From Legionella bononiensis (lineage in GTDB: Bacteria; Pseudomonadota; Gammaproteobacteria; Legionellales; Legionellaceae): DNA of 64,000 nt. A model generated the notes under the pieces. It saw only the letters and a list, made by a program, of their open reading frames with translations, was not told where the DNA came from and did not search any database. Positions 9,758 to 20,199 of the stretch are shown in pieces; within the stretch, counting starts at the first letter, position 1, and every line of letters starts with the position of its first letter. The translations under genes and the position numbers were made by a program. The stretch is taken from contig NZ_JADOBG010000005.1 in assembly GCF_016786215.1 (NCBI RefSeq), positions 1-64,000 of the forward strand, given 5' to 3'.

Positions 9758-10650
9758 GCTAACCTCAAATATGATGTGATCAGGTGAGAAATCTGTTCTC
9801 CAATTGCCTGAAGACATTTGATTTTTGGAGTACCGTTCCTCCAAAATAAGGCCAAAGTTCGAGATGGTGCTGGTGATACAAAAGGAATGTACTTCAATCG
9901 CTGTGAGGGATCTACAGTTACAGCCAGTGCTGGTAACAAAGTCACGCCAATTCCTGACTGCACCATTAATCGAAGGGTCTCAAGACTTGTAGCAGTAAAA
10001 TCCGCTATTTCATGAGTCTTGGCCATTTGGCAAACAACCATAGCCTGATCACGCAAACAATGGCCCTCTTCAAGTAACATAATGGGTTGATTGACTAATT
10101 GATTTATTGACAGGGAACTTGACTGAGCCAACTCATTAGACTCATCACATACGAAATAAAATGCTTCTTCAAATAAAGTGTAACTGGTAAAATTCCCGGC
10201 AATGGGTTGCGCCATTATTGCAACATCGATTTCTCCATGTTCTAATTTATCAATTAACCGCCGTGTCTGATCTTCTATCAACCATATTTTTAAATCAGGA
10301 AATTGAACATTGATAGCCGGCATGACCAGAGGTAATAGATAAGGTGCAACTGTAGGTATCACCCCCAGGCGTAAATTACCAGAAAAAGGATCATGCGAAT
10401 GCCGAGCGACATCTTTCATCTCATCAATCAGCATAAGTATCTTTTTTACCCTGGACAACAATGCATCGCCCTGATCCGTTAATAATACCTGCTTGTTGGT
10501 ACGCTCAAACAACGTTACACCAAGAGTTTCCTCCAATTTTTTTATTTGCATACTTAACGTAGGTTGACTGACGAAGCATTTTTTTGCTGCATCACCAAAA
10601 TGCTTCACTTCTGCTAGAACAACAAAATAATGCAAATCTCTTAAATTCAT
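9754..10650 (-). CDS. oxyR: OxyR, peroxide-sensing LysR-family regulator
   Basis: This 298-residue protein has an N-terminal winged helix (FGDAAKKCFVSQPTLSMQIKKLE at about 18-40) and a C-terminal LysR substrate-binding domain. The redox motif GHCLRDQAMVVC carries Cys198 and Cys207, nine residues apart, as in E. coli OxyR Cys199 and Cys208, so it should form the peroxide-induced disulfide. The ATG at 10650 is preferred over a TTG two codons upstream, because the family begins MNxRDL and AAAGG lies at suitable spacing. No peroxidase gene is adjacent; the gene converges on the csiV-like gene. Confidence 0.93.
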   Translation of the reverse strand: MNLRDLHYFVVLAEVKHFGDAAKKCFVSQPTLSMQIKKLEETLGVTLFERTNKQVLLTDQGDALLSRVKKILMLIDEMKDVARHSHDPFSGNLRLGVIPTVAPYLLPLVMPAINVQFPDLKIWLIEDQTRRLIDKLEHGEIDVAIMAQPIAGNFTSYTLFEEAFYFVCDESNELAQSSSLSINQLVNQPIMLLEEGHCLRDQAMVVCQMAKTHEIADFTATSLETLRLMVQSGIGVTLLPALAVTVDPSQRLKYIPFVSPAPSRTLALFWRNGTPKIKCLQAIGEQISHLITSYLRLA

Positions 10651-11141
10651 AATCAACCTTTACGATAAATAATATCTATTATTATAGTAACAACATTAAT
10701 TGTTATCTATTGATTATTGCTTGACAGATACAGTGCTCAACATTCAATAAAGGACGTTTCCAACCAACATGATGGGATCATTGTTTCACCACTGGTTTTC
10801 ATAAAATTCGCAAAAATCGATACCTAATCATGCTAAGTACAATTTAAAATAACTTTACTGAGGATAGCGACCGTAACGACCGTAGCCTGTATTAGACGAA
10901 GTCGTAATACAGGATCAACCGCTTCATCAATTCCATGCTCTTATCGTGGTACAGAAACCATCCTGTATTACGACTTCGTCTAATACAGGCTACGATTATT
11001 CCTCGAGGAACGCATTAATTGAGCATCGGTTATCTTTATTTATATAAAAACACAGAGTCAATCCGACCAACGTTTAAAAAAAATTTACAGTACCCAGCTT
11101 ATCCTATATATTCGCTTTTTTATTAATACTACTGGTTACTT
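10651..11141. other. Intergenic region between oxyR and the MFS gene
   Basis: This stretch of about 490 bases has no convincing reading frame. It holds the oxyR promoter on the left, a 114-bp inverted repeat (10881-10994), and AT-rich sequence that must contain the promoter of the MFS gene. Confidence 0.7.
10881..10994. repeat. Perfect 35-bp inverted repeat with 44-bp spacer
   Basis: The arm 10881-10915 is the exact reverse complement of 10960-10994. Each arm is itself nearly palindromic: CCTGTATTA and TAATACAGG flank GAC-GAA-GTC. One strand can thus form either two small hairpins or one large stem. This nested layout is typical of mobile palindromic (REP/MITE-like) elements. No coding potential. 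Confidence 0.85.
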
Positions 11142-12371
11142 TTGATTAATTCGACTCAACATCAAGCACCTAGAACCATCATTTGGCTAGTAGGTGTATT
11201 TTTTTTACTGTTTCAATTTTTTCTGCAATTATCCTCTGGAATAATTGTAGGTGCGATTATGCATGAACAAAATCTTTCAGCACTTACAGCAGGTTTATTG
11301 AGCAGTGCGTTTTATTATGTTTATACCTCATTTCAAATACCAGTTGGATTACTGTTTGACCGCTATAACACCAGAACATTGTTAACCCTGAATGCAGCAT
11401 TATGCGCTTTAGGATGTTTTATTTTTGCAGCGGGACATACACTTCCCTATTTATTTTTAGGACGTTTGATTATTGGAGCGGGTTCTTCTTTTGCCTTTGT
11501 TGGTCTCTCACATTTATTACGTCAACACTACCCCCTACGGCAGTATGCTTTTATGATCGGTTTATCTGAAACCCTGGGCTTTACTGTAACAGTCTTTGGA
11601 ATGATAGGAATGGGGGCTTTTATAAGCAATTTTGGCTGGAGATACTTCATCACAGGAGCTGGTATTTTAGGCCTTGTCATTACCGCGTTATGTTACAAAT
11701 TCATTCCCAGCCATAAACCTGAAGCTCAGATAAATCATGATTATAAAAACCAGTTTTTTCTTATTTTAAAGAATAAACTGGCCTGGATTAACGGTATTTT
11801 TGTATGCCTTGAATTCTCTGTAATCACTGTGTTCGGGGCATTATGGGCAGTGCCCTTCTTACAGTTAAAACTGGATTGCAGCATCAAGACTGCCAGCATA
11901 CTCACATCGATGATACTTTTAGGAGCAGGATTAAGTTGCCCTGTTTTTGGTCAGCTATCCGTATATTTTGTTAAACGCAAGCCACTCATCCATGCGTCTT
12001 GTTTATCTACCGCAACGCTGCTTTTACTGACGCTGTTCCTGCCAACTCACAGCATCATATTAATAGGAGTCCTGCTGTTTAGCATAGGTCTCTGTTGTGG
12101 AGCGTACATGCTTGCCTATTCAATTGCTAACGAGCTAGCTCCAGCAGAATCGCTGTCAACCTGTACTGGATTTACGAATACTCTGGCCATGCTCTCAGCC
12201 CCTCTTTTACAACCGCTTATAGGGTATTTACTGGACGCGTTCAGTAACAAGCGAGGTATCTATACTCTCGGCGATTACCAACAGGCCTTATTGATCATTC
12301 CAGCTGCATTAATCCTTGCAAGCGTACTGGCTCACTATCTGCCAGAAAAATCCAGTACAACGTTTCACTGA
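11142..12371 (+). CDS. Major facilitator superfamily transporter
   Basis: This 409-residue inner membrane protein has about 12 predicted transmembrane segments. The MFS signature between helices 2 and 3 is seen as GLLFDRYNTRTLL, and GRLIIGAGSSFAFVG marks helix 4. The only plausible start ahead of the first helix is TTG at 11142; no strong Shine-Dalgarno precedes it, so the start is uncertain. Legionella has many MFS carriers for amino acids and nucleosides (the Pht group), and the general look fits, but no substrate can be assigned. Its last six codons and stop lie in the arm of the palindrome at 12354-12533. Confidence 0.88.
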   Translation: MINSTQHQAPRTIIWLVGVFFLLFQFFLQLSSGIIVGAIMHEQNLSALTAGLLSSAFYYVYTSFQIPVGLLFDRYNTRTLLTLNAALCALGCFIFAAGHTLPYLFLGRLIIGAGSSFAFVGLSHLLRQHYPLRQYAFMIGLSETLGFTVTVFGMIGMGAFISNFGWRYFITGAGILGLVITALCYKFIPSHKPEAQINHDYKNQFFLILKNKLAWINGIFVCLEFSVITVFGALWAVPFLQLKLDCSIKTASILTSMILLGAGLSCPVFGQLSVYFVKRKPLIHASCLSTATLLLLTLFLPTHSIILIGVLLFSIGLCCGAYMLAYSIANELAPAESLSTCTGFTNTLAMLSAPLLQPLIGYLLDAFSNKRGIYTLGDYQQALLIIPAALILASVLAHYLPEKSSTTFH

Positions 12372-12533
12372 TTCTGTCCTGTGGCGCTCAGATCGCGTTC
12401 ATCTTTGAGTGATTGCAGCTTTGAAAAACCGCAGCACTAGCACTGCTAATTCGAGCATTTTTCGAAGCTGCAATCACTCAAAGATGAATGTAAGATGAGA
12501 TGACACGGGACAGAATCAGTGTAACGTTGTACT
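12354..12533. repeat. 180-bp palindromic element between convergent genes
   Basis: The outer arms 12354-12383 and 12504-12533 are 30-base inverted repeats with two mismatches. The inner arms 12397-12429 and 12458-12490 are 33-base inverted repeats, also with two mismatches. The whole can fold into one long interrupted stem. It covers the end of the MFS gene and reaches the stop codon of the convergent gene. It could act as a bidirectional terminator, and it looks like a MITE; without other copies in the window this is inference. Confidence 0.85.
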
Positions 12534-13500
12534 AGGCAGTAGAGGATACTGCAGTTACAGCTGCTTCCTTAAGCTGAGTAAAAGATTGCTCGTTAATAAA
12601 ACAAAATCCTTTGGGATTATCTTTAGAAAAACCGGCTACCGATAAAGAGGGCTTCAATACTGCATTTTGTTCAGTATTTAATGTATTCAATACTCTTAAA
12701 CTGATTTTAGGAAACCCTAAACTCAGCAAACATTGATTTGGATCGATTGATTTAATGGAAATAAATTGGGACATTTTAACTTTATTACCTGCCGGGTCAC
12801 GCCATCCAGCAACTGCAGCACCGGTAGCATCTGCTTCCTTGAGATTGGCTGAATAAAATCCATTATCATCACTCAATCTACAAAAGGTTGTGCTGATGTC
12901 ATGAGAAGAAGTTTGATCCTTACTAAACCATACCTTGCCAAACCAGGCATTATTACCTGTAACAAACTGCTCTTTAGTTTCAGTTCCTGTTTGTATATGC
13001 CCGTTCAATCGACTGGTCTGTAATGCCTGTAGCTCCACACCAGGCCTTAAAATCAATGTTTCTTTGGCTTCATTAGCCTGTTTTAACATATCTACTTTAA
13101 AATTAAATCCTTTATCTTCATCACCCTTCACACCAAATATCCAGCTGTCATTAATTGGATTATAGCGAATAAAAGAACGACCAACCTGCCAATTCAGTTG
13201 GGTTGAGTTTTCTATTTTCTCATTGCCTTCATAAAAAAGGACTAATTTATTGGTCTGGCCGTCAATTAATGCTGTTTTTGTATGAAAATCAGTACCTTGT
13301 CTTTGAACCTGAAAAAAATAACCATAGCGATCACCGCTTTCATTGGTCACCATACCTGAAAAAGTCCAGCTACCGACCAAAGGTTCTACTGGTTGCAGAA
13401 TTTCGCTTACTTCTTCTGCTTCAATATCAGCTGCAATTACTGTATTGCTGATCAACATAATCAAGGAAAATAAAACAATCCAAATTCGTACTGGTATCAT
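12532..13500 (-). CDS. Exported protein of unknown function, lipocalin-like
   Basis: This 322-residue protein has a signal peptide (IWIVLFSLIMLISNTVIAA). The mature N-terminal part, LVGSWTFSGMVTNESGDRYG with following strands, recalls the lipocalin-like fold of the CrtC/AttH group, but the similarity is only by eye and weak. Two late cysteines sit in CLLSLGF and GFCFINEQ, and an earlier one in TFCRLSD. The gene lies one base downstream of lpxK and is probably transcribed with msbA-lpxK, which hints at an envelope role. No catalytic motif was recognised. Its stop codon touches the large palindrome. Confidence 0.75.
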   Translation of the reverse strand: MIPVRIWIVLFSLIMLISNTVIAADIEAEEVSEILQPVEPLVGSWTFSGMVTNESGDRYGYFFQVQRQGTDFHTKTALIDGQTNKLVLFYEGNEKIENSTQLNWQVGRSFIRYNPINDSWIFGVKGDEDKGFNFKVDMLKQANEAKETLILRPGVELQALQTSRLNGHIQTGTETKEQFVTGNNAWFGKVWFSKDQTSSHDISTTFCRLSDDNGFYSANLKEADATGAAVAGWRDPAGNKVKMSQFISIKSIDPNQCLLSLGFPKISLRVLNTLNTEQNAVLKPSLSVAGFSKDNPKGFCFINEQSFTQLKEAAVTAVSSTA

Positions 13501-13501
13501 A

Positions 13502-14476
13502 TTAACAATAACCTTTTAATAGTTTGTGCGTCCATAATGCGTCCCAAAAGGCCTCATTCAATGTTGCTTCAACTGGTAAATAGTACATCTTGTCAGAAAT
13601 AAAGAAACGACATTTCACGGCATCCTTTTCCGTCATAATAATAAGAGATTCTGGATGATTAAAATCATGGGGCTCAAATCGATAATGATCCGGATAAGAA
13701 TAAGTTGTAAATTCTATCCCTAAATCAGTTAAAGTGGAATAAAAACGTTGTGGATTTCCAATCGCAGCAACCGCGGCTACATCCCTCTTTTTAAAAACTT
13801 CATAATCAATTGCTTCCTCTGTAGCCAACTTGATTATTTTTCCAGGAGTTAACTGCATTGTGTAGGCATTTTCCCAAATACCGTCATTCACAATAATAAA
13901 ATCCACTTCTCTTAATCGAGCCGCTGATTCCCGTAAAGGACCCGCTGGCAACAATAATCCATTTCCCAAGCCACGAGCTCCATCAATTACCGCAATCTCT
14001 ATGGCTCGCCCCATCCGATAATGCTGTAATCCATCATCGCTAATAATCAACTGCACCTTGCATTTATCCAAAAGATATTGAACAGCATCCATCCGATTCG
14101 GTGCTATAACGACAGGACAAAGTGTCTTGCGTGCAATCATTAATGGTTCATCACCGACCAGCTCGGCAGAATCGTCCAACTGTACTTCATAAGGTACATG
14201 TGTGATTTTCGAGCCATACCCACGACTGACTATCCCTACATGGATCCCTTTTTCGCCCATTTTTCTAGCCAGAGCAATAACCAGTGGGGTTTTTCCTACC
14301 CCACCTACGGACAGATTACCCACGACAATAATTGGAACTGAAGCGTGTTTTTGACAAAAGGACTCCAGATACTTGCGTCTGATCATTGTAATCAGACGGT
14401 AACACCAGGACAAAGGGAGTAAAGGCCATCTTAAGGGATGATTCCCATACCACAGCCTTTCGATAAAAAAAGTCAT
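13502..14476 (-). CDS. lpxK: Tetraacyldisaccharide 4'-kinase LpxK
   Basis: This 324-residue inner-membrane-associated kinase phosphorylates the 4' position of the lipid A disaccharide. The P-loop is seen in [20 protein letters not shown], followed by [16 protein letters not shown] is the conserved catalytic region and [14 protein letters not shown] the downstream family motif. The N-terminal [20 protein letters not shown] is the membrane-anchoring helix. The ATG at 14476 overlaps the msbA stop by one base (TGATG), so the two are translationally coupled; an in-frame TTG one codon upstream is unlikely. The order msbA-lpxK is the classic gammaproteobacterial one. Confidence 0.96.
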   Translation of the reverse strand: MTFFIERLWYGNHPLRWPLLPLSWCYRLITMIRRKYLESFCQKHASVPIIVVGNLSVGGVGKTPLVIALARKMGEKGIHVGIVSRGYGSKITHVPYEVQLDDSAELVGDEPLMIARKTLCPVVIAPNRMDAVQYLLDKCKVQLIISDDGLQHYRMGRAIEIAVIDGARGLGNGLLLPAGPLRESAARLREVDFIIVNDGIWENAYTMQLTPGKIIKLATEEAIDYEVFKKRDVAAVAAIGNPQRFYSTLTDLGIEFTTYSYPDHYRFEPHDFNHPESLIIMTEKDAVKCRFFISDKMYYLPVEATLNEAFWDALWTHKLLKGYC

Positions 14477-16242
14477 CAACTAAGCGCTTCCTCTTGAACC
14501 ATCCCTAATTGTTGCACTTTATACAGCTGAGCGTAATGTCCATTCAAATGAAGTAACTCATGATGAGAGCCTTGTTCTACCAGGTGCCCATGCTGCATAA
14601 CAATAATCTTGTCAGCATGTTTAATGGTCGATAAACGATGTGCAATGACCAACGTTGTTCGATTTTGCATGACCTGTTCCAACGCGGCTTGTATGTACTG
14701 TTCAGATTCACTATCTAAAGCAGAAGTGGCCTCATCTAGAATCAAAATTGGCGCATCTTTTAAAATAGCTCGGGCTATCGCTATTCTTTGCCGTTGACCG
14801 CCAGACAATAACACCCCATTTTCACCAACTCGAGTATCATACCCCTGAGGTAATTTTGAAATAAATTCGTCAGCATAGGCTAATTTTGCAGCGTTGATAA
14901 TTTGTTGACGGCTTACATCACTGCGACCGTACGCTATGTTATTCGCTAAACTATCATTAAACAGAGTGACGTGTTGGCTGACCAAAGCCATCTGTTCTCT
15001 CAGACTTTTTAGACTGAGCTGGTTAATTGGGATGCCATCAAGTGTAATGATGCCTTCGGATACTTCATAAAAACGTGGTAACAAACTGGCAATCGTAGAT
15101 TTACCACTACCGGAATGACCAACAAGCGCGACGCAATTTCCTGCCTCAACAGTAAAACTCACATCATGCAATACTCTTTGTCCATCCCTATAGGCATAAG
15201 AAACCTGTTTAAACTGAATTTCTCCATATGCTTTATGAGCCAGTTCAATTCCCTGAGTTGACTCTACAGGCATATCAAGCAGATTAAATACACTCTCCGC
15301 CCCGGCCAATCCTCTTTGAATGGTAGCATTCAGGGTGGTTAAGGTTTTCATTGGTTTAATCAATTGCAACATAGCGGCAATAATTGCTAAGAAAGAACCG
15401 GCGCTGACGGTAATCACAGTTGATAATTGAATGGCAGCGAAAATGATCATGGCTATCCCTACTGCAATAACAAATTGTACTCCAGAGACGTTAACAGCCT
15501 TGCTTACAGCAACTTTCATATCATTTAATCGCGAATGTTCCGTCGCGTCATTAAATTTTCCTGCTTCATAACCTTCACCCCCGAAAATACGGACGACTCG
15601 ATATCCTTCAATAGCCTCACTCGCAATTTCAGTAACTTCTCCCATCGTTTGTTGGACTCGATGGCTAATCCGTCTAACCCGTTTATTGGTATAACTTACG
15701 ATAAATCCGACAAAAGGAATGGTTAATAAAAACATCAATGACAGTTGCCAGCAAATAACCATCATGACCGTAAGTAGTCCTATAACCAAACAGCTGTTTT
15801 GGACAAAATCAGTTAAAGCATCCGCACTGACTTGAGCGACCTGCTCTACATCATAAAGAATTTTGGAAAGCATTTGACCCGAAGTAGCCTCATCATAAAA
15901 ATCAGCAGGTAGATGTAATATATGAGAAAATACTTTTTGTCTTAATACCTTAACGACAGAACGGGCAACCCAGGTCATACAATAACTGCCCAGTGAGCTG
16001 ACTATTCCTCTCAAAGTAATACCAATTAAAACAATAAGCGGGATCTTTTTAACAAAAGTCATGTCGATACTGATAAATCCTTTATCCAAAAAAGGTTTGG
16101 TCATGTAGGTAAAGGTGGCATCAATACCTGAATAAAGAATATTGGCAAAAATCCCCAGAAGCAGTACCGGCCAAAAAGGTTTAACGTAAGATAACAGACG
16201 CTTGTATAAAAGGCTGGTTTTAACTGGAGTATTATTTTTCAT
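14476..16242 (-). CDS. msbA: Lipid A flippase MsbA
   Basis: This 588-residue homodimeric ABC exporter flips core-lipid A across the inner membrane. The N-terminal half has six transmembrane helices (about 25-310). The nucleotide-binding domain shows Walker [10 protein letters not shown], signature [10 protein letters not shown], Walker [13 protein letters not shown] and the switch HRLSTI. The length is normal for MsbA. It leads the operon msbA-lpxK-exported protein. Some 157 bases separate it from the GGDEF/EAL gene upstream. Confidence 0.95.
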   Translation of the reverse strand: MKNNTPVKTSLLYKRLLSYVKPFWPVLLLGIFANILYSGIDATFTYMTKPFLDKGFISIDMTFVKKIPLIVLIGITLRGIVSSLGSYCMTWVARSVVKVLRQKVFSHILHLPADFYDEATSGQMLSKILYDVEQVAQVSADALTDFVQNSCLVIGLLTVMMVICWQLSLMFLLTIPFVGFIVSYTNKRVRRISHRVQQTMGEVTEIASEAIEGYRVVRIFGGEGYEAGKFNDATEHSRLNDMKVAVSKAVNVSGVQFVIAVGIAMIIFAAIQLSTVITVSAGSFLAIIAAMLQLIKPMKTLTTLNATIQRGLAGAESVFNLLDMPVESTQGIELAHKAYGEIQFKQVSYAYRDGQRVLHDVSFTVEAGNCVALVGHSGSGKSTIASLLPRFYEVSEGIITLDGIPINQLSLKSLREQMALVSQHVTLFNDSLANNIAYGRSDVSRQQIINAAKLAYADEFISKLPQGYDTRVGENGVLLSGGQRQRIAIARAILKDAPILILDEATSALDSESEQYIQAALEQVMQNRTTLVIAHRLSTIKHADKIIVMQHGHLVEQGSHHELLHLNGHYAQLYKVQQLGMVQEEALS

Positions 16243-16399
16243 TGATTAGAGAGTCAAAGGTTGGCAAATGGATTAAATTGTACCCCGTATTCTGATTTAG
16301 TGCCAACAATCTTAAACTGAGAACATATTGGTATGCACATCAGGCCCTGAGTATCCTCAAATAATAAAGTGCCTTGATAAGGTCATTATCCAGACGCTT

Positions 16400-18625
16400 C
16401 TACTTTAAAAATTTTTCCAGAGCCTTTGCCGTTATTGGTTTGCTGAATAAAAAGCCTTGTACTTCATCACAATTTTGCATTTTTAAATAATTCAATTGGG
16501 AAGTAGTTTCCACGCCTTCCGCAACTACTTTAAAATTAAAACTGCGTGCCATGGCAATAATGGCTTCAATAATCACTTCATCACTTCGCGAAGATGTAAT
16601 GTTTTTAATGTAGGACTGATCGATTTTTAATCGGTCTATATTTAAATGTTTAAGGTAGTTTAAACTCGAATTTCCAGTTCCAAAATCATCAAGGACAATT
16701 TTAACACCTATATCTTTTAATTGATTAATCATACGAATTATATTCACATTCGTGATGACTACATTTTCTGTAATCTCTAATTCGAGATATTGGGGATCTA
16801 TCTGATATTTATCTAATATTTCTTTAACAACCGTATGGAAATTGACTTGTTTTAATTGTTGGGTGGCGACATTCACCGCGATTCGAGTCCATGGCAGACC
16901 TTTTTCATGCCATTTTTTAATTTGTTGACAGACCTGATCGATTACCCATTCACCTATAGGTACTATTAATCCGCTGATTTCTGCCGCTGGAATAAAGTCA
17001 ATAGGAAGCAACATTCCTTTTTGTGGATGCTGCCAACGGATTAAAGCCTCTGCGGACAATAAACATCGATTCTCCATATCAAATTGTGGCTGATAATATA
17101 CTTTGAACTCGTTTTTAACCAATGCCTGACGTAATTCAATTTCAAGTTTGAGGGTTTTATCCGCGTGATCATTCAATTCTTCATTGTAGAATTGGAATTG
17201 ATTTCCACCTCGCTCTTTTGCAAGATACATTGCCAAATCAGCACTCTTTATTAAGGTATTTACGCTTGTACCGTCTTTGGGATAAATGCTGATACCTATT
17301 GTAGTGGATATCGTCACATCACGTTTCCCAAGCTTAAAAGGCTCATTGAGTGATTGAATGATTTTATCAACAACAGTTATGACACTCTGATCAGTTGAAC
17401 AATCACGGACTATCATGACAAACTCATCACCACCAATGCGCGCGATGGTATCTTCTTTCCGCAGAAGGTGTTCCCATCGCTTAGCTACCATCTTTAACAA
17501 ATTATCGCCAGCCTCATGCGATAGACTATCGTTGATTAATTTAAAGCGATCCAAATCAAAAAACAGGACTGCAAAACGCTTTGAATTACGTTGAGAGTAC
17601 TCAATTAAATGTTGAATCCTATCGGTTAATAATGAGCGATTAGGTAATCCAGTTAACATATCATGGGACGCTTGATATTCCAGTTTTTTCTCCAGATTTG
17701 CCCGCTCAGTAATGTCTCGAAAACTCCAGACCCGACCAATAGTAATATTATTCAATCGATGGGGTTGTGAATAGCACTCCATGATTTTGTCATTTTTCAA
17801 ATACACTATATTTCTACTCACCTCATCAATCGCCTTCTCTAGATGATTAATTTGGGCCAGATAATTATTGGCTTTCAGAACTTGATTTAGCATATACTCA
17901 CTGACCAGCTCACCGTCTTTACTGTCCAGCATGGATTGAGGGATGTTCCAAATCTGTTGAAATTTAGAATTATAATCAATGATTTTGCGATTTAAATCGA
18001 CTACAAGAATTCCATCTGCAGACGATTCAATGGTTGAACGTAACAAAGACAATGATTGCTGCAACGATTCAGTTCGTTGTTCTATAGTGTTTTGCAACAG
18101 TTCAGTGGTTCTTTTAGCAGCTTGTGCCAGCGTCCATTTCCTGGTTAAGGCGCAGGCAAGCTGTCGCACTGACACCAAATCAAAAGGTTTTTTTAAAATT
18201 AAATAGTTATCACCAATTCCCAGCTCTTTAACTGTTTCTTCCCAGGTATAATCAGAATAAGCAGTACATATGACTACCTGAATATCGGGATCAACTTTCC
18301 ACATGTGTTTGATGGTTTCAATACCATCCCAGCCCGGAGGCATCTGAACGTCAACAAATGCTAATGAATAATGAAGGCCTTCCAGTAGCGATTTTCTTAT
18401 TTTTTCTACGCCCTCTTTTCCTTGGTAGGCCGTTTCAAAAATAAACTTAGGCAACGAATTAAATAATTTGGGGTCGCTTAAGTCAGGTAAGTCATCGTCG
18501 AATAACTGTTTATCCAAATCACTAACTTCTTCGACAAGAGTTGTAGACGTTAAGACTTTAATAAAATCCTGATGAATAGCTGGATTATCATCAATAATCA
18601 TAATATGAAGTTCTACATCAGTCAT
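16400..18625 (-). CDS. Response regulator REC-PAS-GGDEF-EAL (c-di-GMP turnover)
   Basis: This 741-residue protein can in principle make and break cyclic di-GMP. The receiver domain (1-155) has phospho-acceptor Asp92 in FVDVQMP and an acidic insertion at about 31-60. A PAS domain covers about 195-310. The cyclase motif GGDEF (398-402) is intact with the inhibitory RxxD site (RKED, 389-392), and the phosphodiesterase motif EAL (526-528) is intact. The start at 18625 follows AGGAGG and overlaps the kinase stop by eight bases, so kinase and regulator are coupled. It matches the layout of L. pneumophila Lpl0329/Lpg0277, whose cyclase activity is reported to be controlled by phosphorylation. Confidence 0.93.
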   Translation of the reverse strand: MTDVELHIMIIDDNPAIHQDFIKVLTSTTLVEEVSDLDKQLFDDDLPDLSDPKLFNSLPKFIFETAYQGKEGVEKIRKSLLEGLHYSLAFVDVQMPPGWDGIETIKHMWKVDPDIQVVICTAYSDYTWEETVKELGIGDNYLILKKPFDLVSVRQLACALTRKWTLAQAAKRTTELLQNTIEQRTESLQQSLSLLRSTIESSADGILVVDLNRKIIDYNSKFQQIWNIPQSMLDSKDGELVSEYMLNQVLKANNYLAQINHLEKAIDEVSRNIVYLKNDKIMECYSQPHRLNNITIGRVWSFRDITERANLEKKLEYQASHDMLTGLPNRSLLTDRIQHLIEYSQRNSKRFAVLFFDLDRFKLINDSLSHEAGDNLLKMVAKRWEHLLRKEDTIARIGGDEFVMIVRDCSTDQSVITVVDKIIQSLNEPFKLGKRDVTISTTIGISIYPKDGTSVNTLIKSADLAMYLAKERGGNQFQFYNEELNDHADKTLKLEIELRQALVKNEFKVYYQPQFDMENRCLLSAEALIRWQHPQKGMLLPIDFIPAAEISGLIVPIGEWVIDQVCQQIKKWHEKGLPWTRIAVNVATQQLKQVNFHTVVKEILDKYQIDPQYLELEITENVVITNVNIIRMINQLKDIGVKIVLDDFGTGNSSLNYLKHLNIDRLKIDQSYIKNITSSRSDEVIIEAIIAMARSFNFKVVAEGVETTSQLNYLKMQNCDEVQGFLFSKPITAKALEKFLK

Positions 18626-20045
18626 TAGAACCTCCTGAAAGCCCACGACAGCTCATTGTAGGTAACGATAAAATAAATTGAGCGCCCTCACCTTCTCCTG
18701 GACTTTCCGCCAGTAGCGTTCCACCCATTTCTTTAGCGGATAGTGCGGCGCTATGCAATCCAAAACCATGTCCATTGATTTTAGTGGTAAAGCCAAAAGA
18801 AAAAATACGATTTAAATTTTCGGAATTGATACCTACTCCGTTATCCTTTATTGATAACTGAACAACGTGATCATCGATTTTTTTAATCGCAATGACAATT
18901 TCTTTAACATGGGTTGATGTGCTATGCAGTACCGCATCGCGTGCATTTTGGATAATATTCACCAATATTTGTAATAATTTGGACTTATCGGTATCAATTA
19001 AAGGACACTCCTCGAATTCTTTTACAATCTCTATTGATTCAGTCATTGGAGTGTTCATCGACATATTTAATGCCATATCAATGACCTCTGGTAAATAAAC
19101 CTTCTCTATTAAACTGGAAGTACCGCTTACGGATTTTTGCATGTCAACAATCTGAGAGATATGTCTAAGATCATTAATAAGATTGTCCACTTCTGATTGT
19201 TTTATTTTATAATCATCTAAAATAAATTTGGAAAGTGATACAAGGTATTTAGGAATTAACTTACCTTTGTCATCATTTGACAAATAGTCAACCAAATCAT
19301 CCTCATGTTGAAGAAGCATTTCCAATACTTTTAATAACTTTTGTTTGTATTGTTTATTCAATTGGTTTTTTAATAAAGTGATGGAAACATTGGAGCTGTT
19401 TAATATATTTCCAATATTATGCAGAATAATTGCCGCCACTTCGGCCATACCGGCTCTGCGGGCAGTTGATGAAATCTGGTTATTCAACTCCTGAATTTTT
19501 TCTTCGGCAATCTTATCGTTATGAATATCCATAACAATGCCTTCAAGCTGTTTTTCACCCTCACAACAACGGCCGGCGATCTTATACCATCGATATTCAC
19601 CATCAGGATTTTGTACTCTAACGTCACATTCATAATCAATTCGATCGCTTAATGCTGTTTCGATCTTGTTAACCAGCTCGTAACGATCTTTTTTATGCAC
19701 CAACTCAATAAATTCTTTATAAGTCGGCGCTTTATCCAAAGGGTTGAGTTTAAATAAAAAAAACAACTCTTTTGACCAAATCACATGATCCGCGATGCCA
19801 TCATAGGTCCAATAACCCAGCTTCGCTATGTTTTGAGCATTTTCAAGTTTCATATTCAAGTTCATCATCTCTCGTGATGAAATTTCCATTGAGCGCTCAT
19901 GCATATACCGTTCCTGATCTGCTTCATTGTAGGAGTTATTAATCCGTTTAAGGAAGGCAAGCCATTGCTCATCCGTTTCGGGTTTTTTATCAACTGAAAT
20001 ATTGACTTTTTCAAGTTGTCTTAATAATAATTTATGAAATTCCAT
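18618..20045 (-). CDS. Soluble PAS-domain histidine kinase (NahK/Lpl0330-like)
   Basis: This 475-residue kinase has no transmembrane segment, so it is cytosolic. A PAS/PAC domain lies at about 65-180 (AKLGYWTYDG to GIVMDIHND). The phospho-acceptor region is unusual: AAIILHNIGN with His209, an HNxGN box rather than the common HExR/P. The ATPase domain has QNARDAV (N-box), DNGVGI (G1) and GHGFGLHSA (G2). The ATG at 20045 was chosen; a GTG lies two codons upstream. It fits L. pneumophila Lpl0330/Lpg0278, described as an atypical kinase that phosphorylates the neighbouring GGDEF/EAL regulator. Confidence 0.88.
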   Translation of the reverse strand: MEFHKLLLRQLEKVNISVDKKPETDEQWLAFLKRINNSYNEADQERYMHERSMEISSREMMNLNMKLENAQNIAKLGYWTYDGIADHVIWSKELFFLFKLNPLDKAPTYKEFIELVHKKDRYELVNKIETALSDRIDYECDVRVQNPDGEYRWYKIAGRCCEGEKQLEGIVMDIHNDKIAEEKIQELNNQISSTARRAGMAEVAAIILHNIGNILNSSNVSITLLKNQLNKQYKQKLLKVLEMLLQHEDDLVDYLSNDDKGKLIPKYLVSLSKFILDDYKIKQSEVDNLINDLRHISQIVDMQKSVSGTSSLIEKVYLPEVIDMALNMSMNTPMTESIEIVKEFEECPLIDTDKSKLLQILVNIIQNARDAVLHSTSTHVKEIVIAIKKIDDHVVQLSIKDNGVGINSENLNRIFSFGFTTKINGHGFGLHSAALSAKEMGGTLLAESPGEGEGAQFILSLPTMSCRGLSGGSND

Positions 20046-20199
20046 ATGCACCCATATTTGTAGAGACTGTTCAACACATCATGTTCCTGATGTTCTATTC
20101 ACAATTTATCAAAAAAAACCCAACGTTCCTCAACTGGTTCACTGGATAAAAAGATATTCTGGACGACAAGTAGAAGCCCCTCCACACTGGTGTTAACTT

